Source: JAGOUB01 sp964640945 | GTDB lineage: Bacteria > Patescibacteriota > Gracilibacteria > Peribacterales > Peribacteraceae | Direction of reading: 5' to 3' | Assembly (NCBI GenBank): GCA_964640945.1 | Contig: CAZXIV010000002.1 | Span: forward strand, 58,393-122,392 | Length of the DNA: 64,000 bases | Shown: positions 26,204 to 35,093 of the stretch, in pieces | How the letters are laid out: the number at the start of each line of letters is the position of its first letter | Numbering within the stretch: the first letter of the stretch is position 1 | Notes under the pieces: model-generated | What the model was told of the DNA's origin: nothing | Databases searched by the model: none | The model's input: only the letters and a program-made list of their open reading frames with translations | Translations under genes and position numbers: made by a program

Positions 26204-26419
26204 ATGCAAACCAGTGTCTCTATTCCTGGCATCCACTGCGCTTCCTGTGCAGCTCTCATCAAAGATGTAAGCAGCGAATTTTCTGCTATCAAAAGCGCAG
26301 AGGTTGATATTGATACGAAGAAAGTGACCCTCGACCATGACGAAAGTTTTGATATGGAAAAATGGAAGCAGGAAATTGAAGGATTGGATGAGAAGTACAA
26401 AGTTCACCCCGTCTCATGA
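26204..26419 (+). CDS. Copper chaperone-like HMA protein
   Basis: 71 residues, a single heavy-metal-associated ferredoxin-like domain with GIHCASC (C12/C15). Start chosen at 26204 (MQTSVSIPGIHC); longer readings extend back through csoR. It shuttles Cu(I) to the ATPase in CopZ-like fashion. The C-terminus (KYKVHPVS) runs into the CopA gene through an ATGA overlap, consistent with stoichiometric production. Confidence 0.88.
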   Translation: MQTSVSIPGIHCASCAALIKDVSSEFSAIKSAEVDIDTKKVTLDHDESFDMEKWKQEIEGLDEKYKVHPVS

Positions 26420-29250
26420 GTTCACAATGCACCCTCTCTATCACAGGCATGCACTGTGCCAGCTGCAGCGCACTCATTACCCGCAAGCTCAAAAAGACTT
26501 CAGGCGTTGAGGAAGCAAATGTGAACTATGGAGCGAATAAAGCCCGTATCCGCTTCAATTCTGAGCTAGTAAATGAACAAGGACTCATCGCTGCCGTGAA
26601 AGCTGCAGGTTACGGCGCTGAAGTGCATGACCCGCATAGTCATCATGGTGTTGATATTGATCGGAAGCGTCAGGAGAAGGAGATCGCGGATTACCGTACA
26701 AAATTCCTCATCGGACTAGTTCTCAGTCTGCCGATGCTCGGCTTCATGGTGCTGTCCTTCTTCCCAGAGTCGCCTTTGCATTGGCAAATCATGCCGTACA
26801 TGGGAATTGCCTCTCTCATTCTCGCTACTCCTGTGCAGTTTTGGCTGGGAGCGGGCTTCTTTAGAGGATTCTGGTCAAGTGCTCGCATGTTCAGCTTCAG
26901 CATGGATAGCCTCATCGCTATCGGAACGCTCACTGCTTACCTTTTTAGCTTATATAACCTCGTTAATCACGTTCTGACATATGGAACGGTGATTGGCGAA
27001 ATGCATGATCTGTACTTCGAGGTTGCAGCCTTACTGATCACATTCGTCCTTCTCGGAAAATGGATGGAGGCACGAGCGAAAGGAAGAACATCATCCGCTA
27101 TTCAGAAACTCATGGGACTTCAGGCGAAGACTGCACGAGTGCTCCGTAACGGGCAGGCAGTGGATGTACCGATTGAGGAGGTCCAGGTGGGAGATATTGT
27201 GGTTGTGCGCCCAGGAGAGAAAATTCCTGTGGATGGAATAGTGATAAAGGGACTCTCTTCTGTTGATGAATCGATGCTCACAGGTGAAAGTATCCCTACA
27301 GAGAAAAAAGAGGGTGATCGTGTATTCGGTGCAACAATGAATAAAAATGGGAGTATCGAGTTCCGCGCCGAAAAGATTGGCTCGGAAACTGCTCTCGCTC
27401 GGATCATCCGCTTTGTGGAGGATGCACAGGGTTCCAAAGCACCCATTCAAAACTTTGCCGATTGGGTATCTTCCTGGTTTGTTCCCGCAGTCATTGGCAT
27501 AGCCATCATCACACTTATTGGTTGGCTCTTGGCAGGCACTTCCGTCACGTTTGCACTCCTTGCTGCCGTCTCAGTTCTCGTTATTGCCTGTCCCTGCGCC
27601 CTTGGACTTGCGACACCCACAAGCATCATGGTCGCTACAGGTAAGGGTGCAGAACAGGGCATTCTCATTCGTGGAGGAGAGCCTTTGGAAGCTGCTAATA
27701 AGATTGATGCGATTGTCTTTGATAAGACGGGAACGCTCACAAAAGGGAAACCCGAAGTGACCGATATTCTTGCGTTTCAAGGATCAGAGAAAGAAATCCT
27801 GCAAATTGCAGCAAGCTTGGAACAGGGTTCGGAGCACCCACTTGCTGAAAGTATTGTGAAACGAGCAACCGAGATGCCCATTTCTCTTGTCGCAGTAGAT
27901 AGATTCTGTGCAATACCAGGACATGGAGTGGAAGGGACGATCAACGGAGAAAAGTATTTCCTCGGAAACCGTAAGCTCATGGAACGGGAAAAGATTGTAA
28001 TTGGAGATGCCGAATCGAAACTTCAGAAATTAGAGAATGAAGGGAAGACTGCCATGTTGCTTGCGGATACAAGCAAGGTTCTTGGCATCATTGCCGTTGC
28101 GGATACCGTCAAAGAAACCTCCCAGGAGGCTGTAGAACAGCTTCAGAGGATGGGAATTGAGGTCTACATGATCACAGGTGATAACAAGCGCACGGCTCAG
28201 GCGATTGCAGTGAATCTTGGCATCAAGAATGTCCTTGCTGAAGTACTCCCTGCCGAGAAAGCCAGCGAAGTGAAGAAGCTACAGGAACAGGGCAAGAGAG
28301 TGGCTATGGTCGGAGATGGTATTAATGACAGCCCTGCGCTTGCACAGGCAAATCTGGGGATAGCCATGGGCAGCGGCACCGATATTGCCATGGAAACAGG
28401 CGGCATTGTGCTCGTGAAGAACGATCTCAGAGATGTCGTGACGGCAATCAAGCTGAGCCGAGCGACAGTGAGCAAGATCAAGCAAAATATGTTCTTTGCG
28501 TTGTTCTATAACATCATCGGTATTCCCATTGCGGCGCGGCTATTCATGGACTTCGGCATCGTGCTTCGTCCCGAACTTGCAGGACTCGCCATGGCGTTCA
28601 GTTCAGTGTCTGTTGTCACAAACTCACTTCTCCTCAAAGGTTTCCATCCACAGCGAAGAAACTGGCTCTCAGACATCGCGCCGTATGTGATGGCCGTTGG
28701 CTTTACTGCACTCTTCTTTGGCTTCGCTAAGATCAGTTCGGCAGGTCCAGCTGTGAACCCTGATCCAAATCATACGCATGCAGATTTCGCTGTTTTCATC
28801 GATGGGAGCAGAGTCGATTTCTCACAGGAGAAGTATATGTCCACGGATACGAATCCAAAGCATCCCTATACCCACGTCCATGATGGCAATGGAAACGTGA
28901 TGCACCGCCACAAGCCTGGAATAACCATCGGAGATTTCTTTTCTTCTTTGAATATCTCACTAGCTGCAGATTGCTTCACGCTCGATACAGGCGAGCAATA
29001 CTGCAATGACGGCGAAAAGCAGTGGAAGATGTTCGTGAACGGACAGGAAACTCCCCTGAATCCTGCGTATGTCTTCCAAGATTTGGATCAGATTCTTCTG
29101 ACCTATGGCGCGAGCGACACCGAGTATAAACAGCAACTCAGAAAGCTTTCTGATGATGCCTGTCGATACTCCCAGACCTGCCCTGAGCGTGGTACACCGC
29201 CAAAAGAGAATTGTGTATCTGACCCGACTGTTCCTTGCGTTGCTCCATAA
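26416..29250 (+). CDS. copA: Copper-exporting P1B-type ATPase with unusual C-terminal extension
   Basis: 944 residues. N-terminal HMA (C14/C17), eight-helix P1B ATPase with CPC at 392-394, phosphorylation motif D436-KTGT, GSEHPLA and GDGINDSPALA, all intact. It exports Cu(I) using ATP. After the last helix (about residue 775) a roughly 165-residue extracytoplasmic extension follows: NHTHADFAVFIDG, HVHDGNGNVMHRHKPG and a Cys-containing tail (DDACRYSQTCP). The HADF/HRHK module is known as a free-standing unknown protein in CPR genomes (from memory), so here it is fused to the pump, perhaps to receive exported copper. Confidence 0.93.
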   Translation: MSSQCTLSITGMHCASCSALITRKLKKTSGVEEANVNYGANKARIRFNSELVNEQGLIAAVKAAGYGAEVHDPHSHHGVDIDRKRQEKEIADYRTKFLIGLVLSLPMLGFMVLSFFPESPLHWQIMPYMGIASLILATPVQFWLGAGFFRGFWSSARMFSFSMDSLIAIGTLTAYLFSLYNLVNHVLTYGTVIGEMHDLYFEVAALLITFVLLGKWMEARAKGRTSSAIQKLMGLQAKTARVLRNGQAVDVPIEEVQVGDIVVVRPGEKIPVDGIVIKGLSSVDESMLTGESIPTEKKEGDRVFGATMNKNGSIEFRAEKIGSETALARIIRFVEDAQGSKAPIQNFADWVSSWFVPAVIGIAIITLIGWLLAGTSVTFALLAAVSVLVIACPCALGLATPTSIMVATGKGAEQGILIRGGEPLEAANKIDAIVFDKTGTLTKGKPEVTDILAFQGSEKEILQIAASLEQGSEHPLAESIVKRATEMPISLVAVDRFCAIPGHGVEGTINGEKYFLGNRKLMEREKIVIGDAESKLQKLENEGKTAMLLADTSKVLGIIAVADTVKETSQEAVEQLQRMGIEVYMITGDNKRTAQAIAVNLGIKNVLAEVLPAEKASEVKKLQEQGKRVAMVGDGINDSPALAQANLGIAMGSGTDIAMETGGIVLVKNDLRDVVTAIKLSRATVSKIKQNMFFALFYNIIGIPIAARLFMDFGIVLRPELAGLAMAFSSVSVVTNSLLLKGFHPQRRNWLSDIAPYVMAVGFTALFFGFAKISSAGPAVNPDPNHTHADFAVFIDGSRVDFSQEKYMSTDTNPKHPYTHVHDGNGNVMHRHKPGITIGDFFSSLNISLAADCFTLDTGEQYCNDGEKQWKMFVNGQETPLNPAYVFQDLDQILLTYGASDTEYKQQLRKLSDDACRYSQTCPERGTPPKENCVSDPTVPCVAP

Positions 29251-29265
29251 GTTTCCCGCTTTTTT

Positions 29266-30036
29266 ATGAGGTATATGCTTTCACTGCTCATCACTGGCTC
29301 TGTATTACTCTCCGCTTGTGCTCCTGCAACACCGACTGCCCAGCATAGCACAACGGGTGGCGGCCATATGCAAGGAAGCTCACAGGAAGCAAAGAATCTT
29401 GTTGTTCTTGATGAAAGTACAGATACAGAAATAGCGTTTTCCGTTCAAGACGGCGATGAAGTATTCGATGATTACGGTGTCAGTCATACGAAAGAAATGC
29501 ACCTCATCGTAGTACGCGATGATTTGCAGCACTTCCAACATTTGCATCCTGAACGCGATGCAAAGGGAATCTGGCGCGTACCATTCACCGCTGGTGCAGG
29601 TGGGACATACTGGATCTATGCGGATTTCATCGAAAAAGATGAAGCGCCCCATACCCTACGCTTCGAGCGGACATTTACGGGTGAGCCTGGTAGTCAGGGC
29701 ATTGTGAAGAGCTTCGAGACAGTGAAGAGCGTCGATGATTACCGCTTCACTTTCAAGCCAGATGTATCAGGTGACGAAGTGACGTTCACCTACGATATTA
29801 CAGACAGCCAGGGGCAGTCTGTGGAGTTGGAGGAGTATCTAGGTGCGAAAGGTCATAGTGTACTTATCTCGCCATCAGGAGACTTCATACACACGCATGC
29901 ATCTGAAGAAGGCGAAGTACCTAAATTTAAGACCTCTCTGCCTTCTGATACGTTCTACAGAGCATTCACCCAATTTCAGATCGACGGCAAAGTGCAGACT
30001 GTTAGTTTTGATTGGAATCCCTCTCAACCACAATGA
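29266..30036 (+). CDS. Histidine-rich lipoprotein of the copper module
   Basis: 256 residues: lipobox LLSAC (C18), a His/Met-containing linker (AQHSTTGGGHMQG), then two beta-rich domains. Motif MHLIVVRDDLQHFQHLHPE (near 77-95) resembles copper- or cobalamin-associated FixH/YtkA-like modules; a second His cluster GDFIHTHASEE lies near 205. Probably binds metal outside the cell, next to CopA's extension. Its stop overlaps the next ATPase start (ATGA), so the products are made together. Confidence 0.75.
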   Translation: MRYMLSLLITGSVLLSACAPATPTAQHSTTGGGHMQGSSQEAKNLVVLDESTDTEIAFSVQDGDEVFDDYGVSHTKEMHLIVVRDDLQHFQHLHPERDAKGIWRVPFTAGAGGTYWIYADFIEKDEAPHTLRFERTFTGEPGSQGIVKSFETVKSVDDYRFTFKPDVSGDEVTFTYDITDSQGQSVELEEYLGAKGHSVLISPSGDFIHTHASEEGEVPKFKTSLPSDTFYRAFTQFQIDGKVQTVSFDWNPSQPQ

Positions 30037-31994
30037 ATACCGAACAATCCTGCTGCAACAATTGCGAGACAAGTTCTCCACCTAAGGAGGAACAAAGTGC
30101 TGTGCAACATACAAGCCTTCTTCAAAATACGAAGTTTCGCTTCCTGCTTCTTGGTTTGCTCATCGTTGTTCCTTTTGAAATTCTCTCGATTCTTTCGATC
30201 CATATGCCACCATGGATTGAATTACCTCTGTTTCTAACGCTTATTATCGCGTTCGGTCACGCAGTTTTCCTCAGTGGGCTGCAAAGCATCGTAAAATTCA
30301 ATTTCTCGAACATCAATCTCCTTATGACAGTCGCCATTATTGGCGCTATGTATCTGGGAGAATTGGAGGAAGCAGTGATCATCGTTGTTCTATTCTCTCT
30401 TGGAGAGACATTGGAGAAGTACGGCATCCAACGCAGTCAGCAGGCACTTCGCGCGCTCATTGATAAAGCACCCAAATCCGCACTCTTAAAGGCAACCAAT
30501 GAAAAGGTGCCTATTGAAAGTGTGGAGGTTGGCAGTATCGTCATTATAAAACCAGGTGATCAAATCCCACTCGATGGAATAGTGACCGAAGGCAGCTCGC
30601 TCATCGATGAAGCGGCTATCACAGGTGAGCCTCTTCCAAAGAATAAACGTATAGGTGATACCGTATTCGCTGGAACACATAATGGACAGGGGTACTTGGA
30701 AGTGAGGGTCACAAAGATCGCAAAGGACACGACCCTCGCAAAGATCATCGATCTCACCTACAAATCCGCAGAGAAAAAATCCCAATCACAGCAATTTATC
30801 GAATCCTTCTCCCGCTATTACACGCCTGCGGTCATGGGGATTGCCGTCTTGATCGTCGTTATCCCTGTCGTTTTTCTAGGAAAACCTTTTACACCTTGGT
30901 TCACACAAGCGCTTACGCTGCTTCTTATCTCTTGCCCCTGTGCTCTCGTTATTTCCACACCCATAGCCGTGTTCTCTGCTATCGGAAATGCGACTCGGAA
31001 AGGTGTTCTGGTTAAAGGTGGCAAGTTCATCGAAGAGATGGGGAAGTTGAAAGCCATTGCCATCGATAAGACGCGGACCCTTACGAAGGGAGAGGCAGTT
31101 GTGTCCGACATCGTGCCATTCAACGGGTATACGGAGAATGACGTACTCGCTTGCGCGGCGGGAATGGAAGCCTTCTCCGAACATCCAATTGCTCTCAGTA
31201 TTCTCCAAAAAGCTAAGGAGAAGGGGCTTGCACATCATCCATTTCAGAACTTCCAAGCTGTGGCGGGAAAGGGACTGAGAGGCGAATGCACCGTTTGCAC
31301 AGACAAGCATCATTGTATGGGAAGCCTGCGCTTCATTACTGAAGAACATTCCACTGAAGAAAAAGTACTTCAGAAGGTGAGCGAATTTGAGAACCAAGGG
31401 AAGACGACAATTGTCATGAGCGATCAGAAAACAGTGAAAGGTGTGATCGGCGTGACTGATGAGATCCGTCCTGAGAGTAAGCAGCTTATTAACGAGCTGA
31501 AGGCATTGGGTATCAAGCCTGTCATGCTCACAGGAGACAACAAAGCCTCTGCATGGTTCGTTGCAGAGAAGGTAGGCATCGAAGAGGTAAAAGCCGAACT
31601 CCTGCCAGATGAGAAAGTGAAGGAGTTATCCCGATTACTTGAACAGTACAAATATGTAGCTATGGTCGGAGATGGCGTGAATGACGCACCTGCTCTGGCT
31701 ACGGCTAGCGTTGGTATCGCTATGGGAGCCATTGGCTCAGATCTTGCCATTGAGAACGCAGACATCGCTCTCATGAATAATAACCTCGCAGTTCTACCCT
31801 TCCTTGTGAAGTTGGGAAAAAAGACGGTGGAAACTGTACGATTCAACGTTACAGCCGCTGTGGGCGTGAAACTTCTCTTCCTGGTTCTTGCAGTCACAGG
31901 ATGGAGCAGCCTTGCCTTGGCAATCTTCGCAGATGTGGGAATGACGCTGTTGGTTGTTGTAAATAGTTTAAGGCTCTACAGATTCACCGCATGA
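30033..31994 (+). CDS. Zn/Cd-type P1B ATPase with altered phosphorylation motif
   Basis: 653 residues. No HMA domain, only a Cys-rich start (MNTEQSCCNNCETSS). CPC at 301-303 in ISCPCALVIS, FSEHPIAL, GDGVNDAPALA, and the last-helix pattern AIFADVGMTLLVVVNSLRL typical of the Zn/Cd/Pb subgroup. The phosphorylation loop reads D345-K-T-R348-T instead of DKTGT (codon CGG at 31074-31076). The Asp is retained but the invariant Gly is lost, which could impair activity or be a sequencing error. The chosen start overlaps the lipoprotein stop. Confidence 0.9.
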   Translation: MNTEQSCCNNCETSSPPKEEQSAVQHTSLLQNTKFRFLLLGLLIVVPFEILSILSIHMPPWIELPLFLTLIIAFGHAVFLSGLQSIVKFNFSNINLLMTVAIIGAMYLGELEEAVIIVVLFSLGETLEKYGIQRSQQALRALIDKAPKSALLKATNEKVPIESVEVGSIVIIKPGDQIPLDGIVTEGSSLIDEAAITGEPLPKNKRIGDTVFAGTHNGQGYLEVRVTKIAKDTTLAKIIDLTYKSAEKKSQSQQFIESFSRYYTPAVMGIAVLIVVIPVVFLGKPFTPWFTQALTLLLISCPCALVISTPIAVFSAIGNATRKGVLVKGGKFIEEMGKLKAIAIDKTRTLTKGEAVVSDIVPFNGYTENDVLACAAGMEAFSEHPIALSILQKAKEKGLAHHPFQNFQAVAGKGLRGECTVCTDKHHCMGSLRFITEEHSTEEKVLQKVSEFENQGKTTIVMSDQKTVKGVIGVTDEIRPESKQLINELKALGIKPVMLTGDNKASAWFVAEKVGIEEVKAELLPDEKVKELSRLLEQYKYVAMVGDGVNDAPALATASVGIAMGAIGSDLAIENADIALMNNNLAVLPFLVKLGKKTVETVRFNVTAAVGVKLLFLVLAVTGWSSLALAIFADVGMTLLVVVNSLRLYRFTA

Positions 31995-32620
31995 CTTCCA
32001 GCTTTCTCCCTGCGGCTCGTTTTCACTTCCTGACTCCACTCTATGAGGCCGCAGTAAAGCCTTTCATGTGGAAAACATGGAACAAAATTGCAGAAGAAGT
32101 AAGCAAGCGAACACCGAATGGTGGCTATGTCGTAGATCTTGGTTGTGGACCAGGCAGTGTTCTTCGGATCATTCGTTCTAAACGACCTGATATTCAGCTT
32201 ACAGGAGTAGATATTGATCCAGGGATCATAGGCATAGCTCGAAAGAAAGTCGCAGACAAAGATATTGAGTTTTATATTGCTTCTATCGACGCTACGCCCA
32301 TACAAAGTGAGAAGGCTGATGTTGTTATCAGTACCCTCATGTTCCATCACCTTTCAACTGCTACCAAAGCAGCTGCATTCGAAGAAGCCCACCGTATCCT
32401 CAAACCTGGAGGAATTTTCCTGCTCTGTGATTTCTCTAGTCCACGAAAGAAAGGCTGGGGGCAAGGCATAAGCTGGTGGAGGTATCTTGAACCTGAGATT
32501 GAGCCTCAGCTTCAAGGGCAACTGTCCAAGCTCGGAGAACAGGCCAATGCCACTTCAGAAACCATTTTTACATCATATGGCTGTATTTCTCTGCATGCTT
32601 TCATTTTTAAAGGGAACTGA
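31991..32620 (+). CDS. Class I SAM-dependent methyltransferase
   Basis: 209 residues, Rossmann methyltransferase: motif I VVDLGCGPGS (near 48-57), acidic motif II LTGVDID, IASIDATPIQSEKADVV around motif III/IV, and RILKPGGIFLLCDF as motif V. Close in style to UbiE/arsenite-type methyltransferases but lacking the triple-Cys of ArsM. Last gene of the csoR transcript, joined by ATGA overlap to the ATPase. Substrate unknown; metalloid or lipid are possibilities. Dif-like site 4 follows 12 bp after its stop. Confidence 0.85.
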   Translation: MTSSFLPAARFHFLTPLYEAAVKPFMWKTWNKIAEEVSKRTPNGGYVVDLGCGPGSVLRIIRSKRPDIQLTGVDIDPGIIGIARKKVADKDIEFYIASIDATPIQSEKADVVISTLMFHHLSTATKAAAFEEAHRILKPGGIFLLCDFSSPRKKGWGQGISWWRYLEPEIEPQLQGQLSKLGEQANATSETIFTSYGCISLHAFIFKGN

Positions 32621-32632
32621 ATGCACATAGGT

Positions 32633-32660
32633 ATGTCGCAGTAGGCGCATTATGTGACAT
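32633..32660 (+). repeat. Dif-like 28-bp site 4
   Basis: Arm ATGTCGCAGTA, centre GGCGCA, arm TTATGTGACAT on the plus strand. Right arm resembles the E. coli dif XerD half TTATGTTAAAT (8 of 11 positions). It closes the copper module and is in the same orientation as site 3. Confidence 0.75.
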
Positions 32661-32670
32661 AAACAACAAC

Positions 32671-32703
32671 ACAGGTTCCAAGACCTGTAAAACACGCTAA
32701 AAT
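32671..32703 (+). promoter_or_regulatory. Promoter and inverted repeat before the 583-residue gene
   Basis: Inverted repeat ACAGGT-TCCAAG-ACCTGT (32671-32688) overlaps a weak -35; -10 TAAAAT at 32698-32703. Expected +1 about 32710, 3 nt before the ATG. Confidence 0.45.
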
Positions 32704-32712
32704 TGTTTCAAT

Positions 32713-34464
32713 ATGAGTATTGATAAAGATGAGGTTTACGCAGATGACATCTACGATGAACCTTCACCACCGATCAATCCGAACGCTCTACTTTTTCTCT
32801 ACCAGCTAGCATTTTATACGGAAGGGGCAAAAAGTGTTCCACGGACTGAATATGATTCCCAGCAGCGCAAGTTCTCTGGGGCAATGCAGGACCACCTGAA
32901 CGACCTATTATGGGGCAGGGCGCAGTTTGTGAAATATAATGATTTGAAGTTGCCACCAATGATAGACATGCTGAGGATGTTCCATAAAGTTGAGACCGCA
33001 CTGGTAGAAGTAGAGATGGCAGTGAGTCCAGTAGAGATACACGAATTCGAGCGCACAAATGCATTCGGGTCTTTTCACTCGATGGTCAGTGTATTTGAAG
33101 CAGGTGGAGATAAGGAATATGTGAAGAAGAAGCCCGTTGCGCTTTGGCAAAAGCTGAAAGCAGAGGGTTCAGTTATCGTTCCAATGCATCAGGCTTTTGA
33201 TCTCGCCTTTGCATTAGTTTTAGCAAGACAGGAAGTGGTTACCCGCGATCATCGTTTGAACTTAGAAGACAATCCTCACAGAGACCAATGGATGAGCAAG
33301 AGTGCAGATTTTATGACTTCATCCCCCGTGATTATCGAGTTCTTCACACAGGCAGTCGGTGTTCACAAGTTGGCAAAAAAGAATCTGCATGACTATCTCC
33401 AGTCTTTCCGTTGGCACGACATCAAGTGGGAAGAAAATGTATTGAATTGGTCTCAGCAGAAGGAAGCCATTTACGAAGTATTGAGTAAAAAACAGAAGCA
33501 CTTCAAGCGAACTTTTTGGCTGAATGAAAAAGATTTCATCCTCCCCTCATTTCCTGAAGGCATGAAGCCAACAGAAACGATTCTGGCTTTGGATGAGGAT
33601 GGTGAATTGATGGGTGGTGCAACGCGGAGGTTAGATGAAAGTGAACAACTACAAATCCTCATACGTCCCCTAAGGCAGTACAACCAATTGATTCCTGCGC
33701 CCCTGGTGAATACACCGAATGGCTACCTGACAATGGCCGATAAAAAGGATGCAATAATAAAAATTGCCGCAGACCAACTTGAAATTGGTACTGAAGATGA
33801 ATTAACGGTCTATGTGGAACCCGATGTTTTCCTCAACGGTGTACCGAACCTTACAAAAACAGAGCTTCATGGAATTTTATTAACATTGAACAAAACAAAA
33901 CAATTGAGTGTCGAAATGGAATATCCTTGGGCAAAAATTGTTCCAATGGATGATGAAGCTACCGCCAACAATCCACTTAATCCAATTGGCACTTTATTAC
34001 GTTACATAATTAAGCCTCATCCTGAAATGTTTACGAAGGCGATAGCCTCACATGGACCTCCTTCGAATAAACCAAGGCTAGAAATGGATGATGAAACCGA
34101 TTTGCCTTTAGCATCCAACAGTCATGAAATCAGATATTTGAATGTGGTAACTGATTTCGGACTTAGAAAGATTTGGAATATCGACAATCGAGATTTGCAA
34201 ATTAGTTTCCATAAAGTCTCCTCAGGAAAATTCTTATGGGAAATATTGCTCGATAAGAAAGGCGAGGTTTTGGATAAAGAATTCCTCAAAACATCTATTC
34301 GAAATTCACTGGGTCGGAATAAAGAAGCAAAGACACTCGATCTCACGAAGACACTTGATAACCTGAAAGGAAAACTCGCAAAAGTAGCTGACGTAAAGCC
34401 AAAAGAAGTAGCTGGCTGGTTCGAAGAATCCAAAGATACTTTGTCCCTCAAAAACTTAGATTAG
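32713..34464 (+). CDS. Unrecognised 583-residue cytoplasmic protein
   Basis: No family recognised. Acidic N-terminus (MSIDKDEVYADDIYDE), a largely helical first half (about 25-270), a beta-richer middle (about 285-420, e.g. LALDEDGELMGGATRRL, ELTVYVEPDVFLNG) and a helical, Lys-rich C-terminus (about 490-583). No membrane segment, Cys cluster or P-loop seen. It is transcribed on its own from a repeat-covered promoter, directly outside dif-like site 4, and begins the replication half of the element. Size and soluble character would fit a defence, regulatory or partition function, but none can be claimed. Confidence 0.7.
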   Translation: MSIDKDEVYADDIYDEPSPPINPNALLFLYQLAFYTEGAKSVPRTEYDSQQRKFSGAMQDHLNDLLWGRAQFVKYNDLKLPPMIDMLRMFHKVETALVEVEMAVSPVEIHEFERTNAFGSFHSMVSVFEAGGDKEYVKKKPVALWQKLKAEGSVIVPMHQAFDLAFALVLARQEVVTRDHRLNLEDNPHRDQWMSKSADFMTSSPVIIEFFTQAVGVHKLAKKNLHDYLQSFRWHDIKWEENVLNWSQQKEAIYEVLSKKQKHFKRTFWLNEKDFILPSFPEGMKPTETILALDEDGELMGGATRRLDESEQLQILIRPLRQYNQLIPAPLVNTPNGYLTMADKKDAIIKIAADQLEIGTEDELTVYVEPDVFLNGVPNLTKTELHGILLTLNKTKQLSVEMEYPWAKIVPMDDEATANNPLNPIGTLLRYIIKPHPEMFTKAIASHGPPSNKPRLEMDDETDLPLASNSHEIRYLNVVTDFGLRKIWNIDNRDLQISFHKVSSGKFLWEILLDKKGEVLDKEFLKTSIRNSLGRNKEAKTLDLTKTLDNLKGKLAKVADVKPKEVAGWFEESKDTLSLKNLD

Positions 34465-34499
34465 CCCTTAAAATTTGAGGGATGCATGGTGGCGACATC

Positions 34500-34736
34500 A
34501 TGCAGGATTACAGAACACACGATCTTCCAACGGCAGCCGTACTGCTCCATAAGCAGTGCAAACTCCTCACAATAGACCGTACGGAACCGCGTCGGGTGGT
34601 ATTCGTTTTTGAGCAATCTCCCGATCTACAACAAATCCTTCAGGCTTACTGGAGCGATACTTTGATGTGTCCCGCACAGTCCCTTTTGACATCGCTTAAA
34701 CGCGCAAAGCACATCCTTTACGACTTCCAACTATGA
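34500..34736 (+). CDS. DUF5659-like small protein
   Basis: 78 residues: HDLPTAAVLLHKQCKLLTIDRTEPRRVVFVFEQ then a helical SPDLQQILQAYWSD and LLTSLKRAKHIL, split here for length; it fits the DUF5659 pattern (hydrophobic start, FxFE core, terminal helix) often found near primases in mobile elements. Start set at 34500 (MQDYRTHDLP). Its stop overlaps the next small gene (ATGA). Function unknown; a role in element replication is a contextual guess. Confidence 0.65.
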   Translation: MQDYRTHDLPTAAVLLHKQCKLLTIDRTEPRRVVFVFEQSPDLQQILQAYWSDTLMCPAQSLLTSLKRAKHILYDFQL

Positions 34737-34876
34737 GCCTCAACGATTCAGACGTGGCTGAGTTCATCGAAATCATCCGAGAGGATTTTGGCGTTGAGCT
34801 GACCCAGGAACAGGCGCGGAAAGAGGCAGAGGCATTGGTTCATTTCGCTTATCTCCTTACCCAGCCACCCCAATGA
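34733..34876 (+). CDS. 47-residue acidic helical protein
   Basis: Starts MSLNDSDVAEFIEIIREDFG, continuing with ELTQEQARKEAEALVHFAYLL. Two amphipathic helices, net acidic. Translational coupling with the DUF5659-like gene (ATGA overlap) makes it a credible gene despite its size. Similar short proteins of this shape occur in CPR mobile regions (recalled). Too short for most gene finders. Confidence 0.6.
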   Translation: MSLNDSDVAEFIEIIREDFGVELTQEQARKEAEALVHFAYLLTQPPQ

Positions 34877-35093
34877 CAATGCCCCAAGCTCCATAAATAG
34901 GAAAAACAGCCGCCCTCCTTGCAAGAAGACTAGCTCTTTTCCCTTATTCCTTATGACGAATTCTACTTTTAAACGCGCTAATTCTCAAGATTTATCAGCA
35001 GATAACCGCTTTATCTCAAGCCTCATCACGCTCGCAACGGTTTGGAACGCGAAGCTCACCCTGCATTCCCACCACTCCTCTCACCTCACTTCT

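Noticed and set aside
34540..34550. TACTGCTCCAT as a fifth dif-like site
   Set aside because: Matches one arm well (10/11 to site 1) and the centre, but the second arm is absent and it lies inside a coding region.
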